From Cytophagales bacterium (GTDB lineage: Bacteria; Bacteroidota; Bacteroidia; Cytophagales; Cyclobacteriaceae), in contig DNTA01000252.1 of assembly GCA_003500135.1 (NCBI GenBank), positions 1 to 8,288 of the forward strand: a stretch of 8,288 nucleotides of DNA, read 5' to 3'. Below the pieces are notes generated by a model, which searched no databases, was not told the DNA's origin, and saw nothing but the letters and a program-made list of their open reading frames with translations. A program made the translations under genes and the position numbers. Shown piece by piece: positions 5,544 through 8,288 of the stretch. Position 1 is the stretch's first letter, and each line of letters opens with the position of its first letter.

Positions 5544-7277
5544 ATGAAAAAAACTGGCGCAAACCTCGTCGTACATGCCCTGGAACAAATTGGTGTCCGA
5601 TATACTTTCGGTATACCCGGTGTGCACAACACCGAGATATACGATGAACTGAATAATTCTGAGCAAATCACCCCGGTACTGGTCACCCATGAGTGTGGCG
5701 CTTCTTTTATGGCCGATGGCCTGTCGCGGACATCCGACACCATTGGCGCCCTGGTGATCGTTCCCGCCGCAGGTACCACACATGCTATGAGTGGCATTGG
5801 CGAGGCTTATCTCGACGGCATTCCCATGCTCATCATCAGTGGTGGGGTGCGTCGCGATACGGGAAGGAAGTACCAGCTGCACCAGCTTGATCAGGAAAAG
5901 TTGCTTAAGCACATTGTGAAAAAATACTTCCTGGTCCGTCGCCATGACCAGATCCTGCAAACGATTTACGAAGCTTACCACGTCGCTACATCGGGAGAAC
6001 CGGGCCCGGTGTTTGTAGAAGTACCAGCTGAGATCCAGCTTTTCCGGGGCGAGGTCAATGACCTTCCGCCTTTTGTACGCAACACCACCATTACCGATAT
6101 CGATAATATTGCCATCCATCAGGCGGTGCGTTTTCTGGTTGAGGCGAAAAAACCGGGTATATTCGTGGGCTGGGGCGCAGTAGATGCTACGGAAGAGGTA
6201 AAAAGAATCGCCGAGCACCTCTCTGCACCGGTAGCCACCACCCTGCAGGGACTAAGCGCTTTCCCTGCCGATCATCCGCTACATACCGGCGTTGGCTTTG
6301 GGCCGGCATCAGTTCCGGCATCGCAAAAAGCTTTCGCAGACTGTGATTGCCTGCTGGCGGTTGGTACCCGGTTTGGTGAACTCGCCACCGGCAGCTATGG
6401 CGTGACCGTTCCCGAAAACCTGGTCCATATCGATATAAATAATGAAGTATTCAATAAGAACTACAAAGCCAAAGTGGCTATTGAAGGGGATGCTACTTTG
6501 ATACTATCCAAAATGGTGGAAGAACTCGACCGGCATAAACTGACACTTTCCAAAGAAAGACTGGCGCTTCCCGACAAAATTGCCGACCAAAAAGCCCGGT
6601 ACTTCAAAGAATGGTCAAAACAAAAGAATGATAAGGTAACACCAGGGCACTTCTTTAAATCACTGAGGACCTATCTGCCGGAAGACGCGTATGTGTTGAC
6701 GGACGATGGAAAGCATACCTTCCTGACAGCCGAACTTTTTCCTACGTACAAATCCAGACATTTCATCTCCCCTACCGACTTCAACTGTATGGGCTACTGC
6801 GTTCCTGCATCGATCGGCGTGAAGTTCAGCCACCCCGACCACCATGTAGCGGCCATCGTGGGTGATGGCGCCTTTATGATGACGGGAATGGAACTGCTCA
6901 CAGCCAATACATATGGCATAGGTATTGTAGCCTTTGTTTTCAATGACGGTGAACTGGGGCAGATCTCACAATTCCAGAAAATACCGTTGAACCGCAAAAC
7001 CTGCACGGTGCTGGGCAAAGTTAAAATAGAGGGTATCGCCACGGCCACCGGTTCTCGATACCTTAATATGGAAAATGACTTGGAAGTGGAAAAGGTAATC
7101 GAAGAAGCATACCAATCCGCAACAGAAGGGCAAAGCGTAATTGTGGATGTCAATATCGACTATTCCAAAAAGACTTTTCTGACCAAAGGGGTGGTAAAAA
7201 CAAATCTTGGAAGGTTCCCCCTCAGTGAGAAAGTTCGATTTATCGGCCGCGCATTGAAACGCCGAATAAAGGGATAA
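5544..7277 (+). CDS. Thiamine-diphosphate enzyme, acetolactate synthase / 2-oxoacid decarboxylase superfamily
   Basis: This 577-residue protein has the standard three-domain order. The N-terminal pyrimidine-binding domain (about 1-170) has FGIPGVHNTEIYDEL and the catalytic Glu50 in THECGASFMADG. The middle domain (about 190-325) has GWGAVDA, TLQGLSAFPADHPLHTG and VGTRFGELATG. The C-terminal PP-binding domain has G440-D-G442 followed 24 residues later by N467-D-G, the Mg-TPP motif. The usual SGPG loop is replaced by VPAAGTTHA. GIPGVH near the start recalls 5-guanidino-2-oxopentanoate decarboxylase-type members, but no exact substrate can be assigned. No small regulatory subunit gene lies next to it, which argues against a classic biosynthetic acetolactate synthase. 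A basic tail (RALKRRIKG) ends the protein. Its partner is the FAD dehydrogenase 12 bases upstream; both are intact with matching codon use. Confidence 0.85.
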   Translation: MKKTGANLVVHALEQIGVRYTFGIPGVHNTEIYDELNNSEQITPVLVTHECGASFMADGLSRTSDTIGALVIVPAAGTTHAMSGIGEAYLDGIPMLIISGGVRRDTGRKYQLHQLDQEKLLKHIVKKYFLVRRHDQILQTIYEAYHVATSGEPGPVFVEVPAEIQLFRGEVNDLPPFVRNTTITDIDNIAIHQAVRFLVEAKKPGIFVGWGAVDATEEVKRIAEHLSAPVATTLQGLSAFPADHPLHTGVGFGPASVPASQKAFADCDCLLAVGTRFGELATGSYGVTVPENLVHIDINNEVFNKNYKAKVAIEGDATLILSKMVEELDRHKLTLSKERLALPDKIADQKARYFKEWSKQKNDKVTPGHFFKSLRTYLPEDAYVLTDDGKHTFLTAELFPTYKSRHFISPTDFNCMGYCVPASIGVKFSHPDHHVAAIVGDGAFMMTGMELLTANTYGIGIVAFVFNDGELGQISQFQKIPLNRKTCTVLGKVKIEGIATATGSRYLNMENDLEVEKVIEEAYQSATEGQSVIVDVNIDYSKKTFLTKGVVKTNLGRFPLSEKVRFIGRALKRRIKG

Positions 7278-7285
7278 GGGATATT

Positions 7286-7310
7286 ATTGATCATATTCTG
7301 AAGAATCAAT
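7286..7310 (+). terminator. Weak hairpin after the operon, possible transcription end
   Basis: ATTGAT (7286-7291) pairs with ATCAAT (7305-7310) around a 13-nt loop that can itself pair TTC with GAA. It begins nine bases after the operon's stop codon. The stem is short and AT-rich and no T-run follows, so termination here is only suggested by position. Confidence 0.2.
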
Positions 7311-7396
7311 GTCAACGTAATATTACCTGGTCAAAGTCATAAAATGTGCCCTATCGTTTCACTAGATTTGCAGGAGTACCAGTACCATTATTTTTT

Positions 7397-8274
7397 ATGA
7401 AACGATCACAACTTTTTATCATCACCTCCTTTGTTTTGGCTTTTGCATTGATCGCAGCCTGTAGCAATGATGAAGAGGGCACAGCCCAGTTCGAAAATCT
7501 GCTTTCCAATCCCGAAGATGGCCCACCGGCAGGATATAGCGAAGGCAACTACACTGTTCCGCAGGGCGCAGGTCCGGAGGATGTCTCCACGCCCGATCAG
7601 GTGGTGGGTGATGGCACACCGGAGAGCTGTACGGCAGAAGCATTTATCGGGGCCATGGCAAAAGGCGGTAAAATAGTTTTCGATTGTAGCCCCGATCCTG
7701 TAACCATCCTACTTCCGGAGCCGGCTAAAATATTTAATGATGCCCACGCCGAAGTGGTGATCGACGGAGGTGGACTGGTGGCCCTTGATGGGGGCGGAAT
7801 GAGAGGGCCATTTATATGAATACTTGTGGCGCCGACCAAAACTGGGCCTCACCACATTGTCAGGGCTAGCGCCATCCGAGGCTTACCCTGCAAAACCTGA
7901 CTTTTATTAATGGCAACTCAACCGGCGAAAAAGAATATACCGGTGGCGGGGCCGTATGGAGCCGTGGCGGTAAGTTGAAGATCGTGAACTGCCGGTTTTC
8001 AACAATATATGTGCCTCCACAGGCCCCGATTTGGGAGGCGCCGCGGTAAGGATTTTTGATCAATACCAAGATCCGCCGGTCTACGTGGTCAATAGCGCCT
8101 TTTGGCGGTGTGGAAGGGTATGGCAACACCGGCTCAAATGGTGGGGCCATCAGCAGTATTGGTGTGTCATGGACATTGATCAATTGCCTGTTTTCTCATA
8201 ATAAAGCCATTGGAAATGGTGGCAATCCTGCTCAGGAAGGCGCCCCTGGCGGCGGCAGTGGAGGGGCTATTTAG
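7397..8274 (+). pseudogene. Surface lipoprotein with right-handed beta-helix body, broken by frameshifts
   Basis: ATG 7397 opens a lipoprotein signal (MKRSQLF..., core FVLAFALIAAC, lipid-modified Cys22) followed by SNDEE, an acidic stretch like the surface-export signals of Bacteroidota lipoproteins. The mature part has SCTAEAFIGAMAKGGKIVFDC and VVIDGGGLVALDGGG, the usual lead-in to a pectate-lyase-like parallel beta-helix. The first frame stops at 7817-7819, but the protein continues in other frames: YMNTCGADQNWASPHC, TLQNLTFINGN, GGGAVWSRGGKLKIVNCRF (frame of 7813), NNICASTGPDLGGAAV and FDQYQDPPVYVVNSAF (frame of 8001), then GYGNTGSNGGAISSIGVSW to GGGSGGAI (frame of 8104). Joining them needs one extra base near 7805-7807, one extra T at 7996-7999, one T fewer at 8100-8103, and TAG 7867-7869 to be sense. 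The last frame stops at 8272-8274, where homologues would continue, so the 3' end is missing or also damaged. Confidence 0.75.
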
Positions 8275-8288
8275 GGTCTGCTTAAAAA

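Noticed and set aside
7346..7396. GTG start that would add 17 residues to the lipoprotein
   Set aside because: The added residues would sit before a complete lipoprotein signal peptide, which begins naturally at ATG 7397.

Overview
The window looks like Bacteroidota chromosome (or metagenomic Bacteroidota DNA). The signs are a type IX secretion (T9SS) C-terminal sorting domain, a Bacteroidota-style surface lipoprotein signal (lipobox Cys followed by an acidic SNDEE stretch), an S41 exported peptidase, and genes with no Shine-Dalgarno sequence ahead of their starts. It divides into an AT-rich left part of accessory and decayed DNA, an intact two-gene operon of more balanced composition, and a frame-disrupted right end.

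Left part (1-3850). The end of a small two-helix membrane protein lies at 20-193. A 322-base hairpin-rich spacer follows and ends in a 42-nt imperfect hairpin (451-492). An intact, very AT-rich gene for an exported S41-family peptidase comes next (516-2030). The motif flanking this gene upstream (GTTGGCGAC) is nearly the inverted complement of the one just behind its stop (GTTGCCAAC), so the gene may be a mobile cassette. From 2031 to 3850 the DNA reads as a graveyard: a minus-strand IS5-type transposase remnant with stops and a frameshift (2058-2335), a run of strong hairpins with no coding sense (2495-2725), an orphan T9SS sorting domain (2739-3065), a signal-peptide start (3103-3225) that runs out of frame into the C-terminal part of a glycoside hydrolase (3167-3850).

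Middle (3912-7277). Two intact genes, 12 bases apart, are almost certainly co-transcribed: a 539-residue FAD-dependent dehydrogenase of the fumarate reductase / 3-ketosteroid dehydrogenase-like superfamily (COG3573-like), and a 577-residue thiamine-diphosphate enzyme of the acetolactate synthase / 2-oxoacid decarboxylase superfamily. Together they suggest a redox step coupled to carbon-carbon bond cleavage or formation on an unknown substrate. This is the best candidate in the window for an undescribed pathway.

Right end (7397-8288). A surface lipoprotein with a right-handed beta-helix (pectate-lyase-like) body is readable through almost its whole length only if three single-base slips in short homopolymer runs and one in-frame TAG are corrected. 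It is either a young pseudogene or a stretch of poor sequence near a contig end. No tRNA, rRNA or CRISPR array was seen. No complete insertion sequence was seen either.
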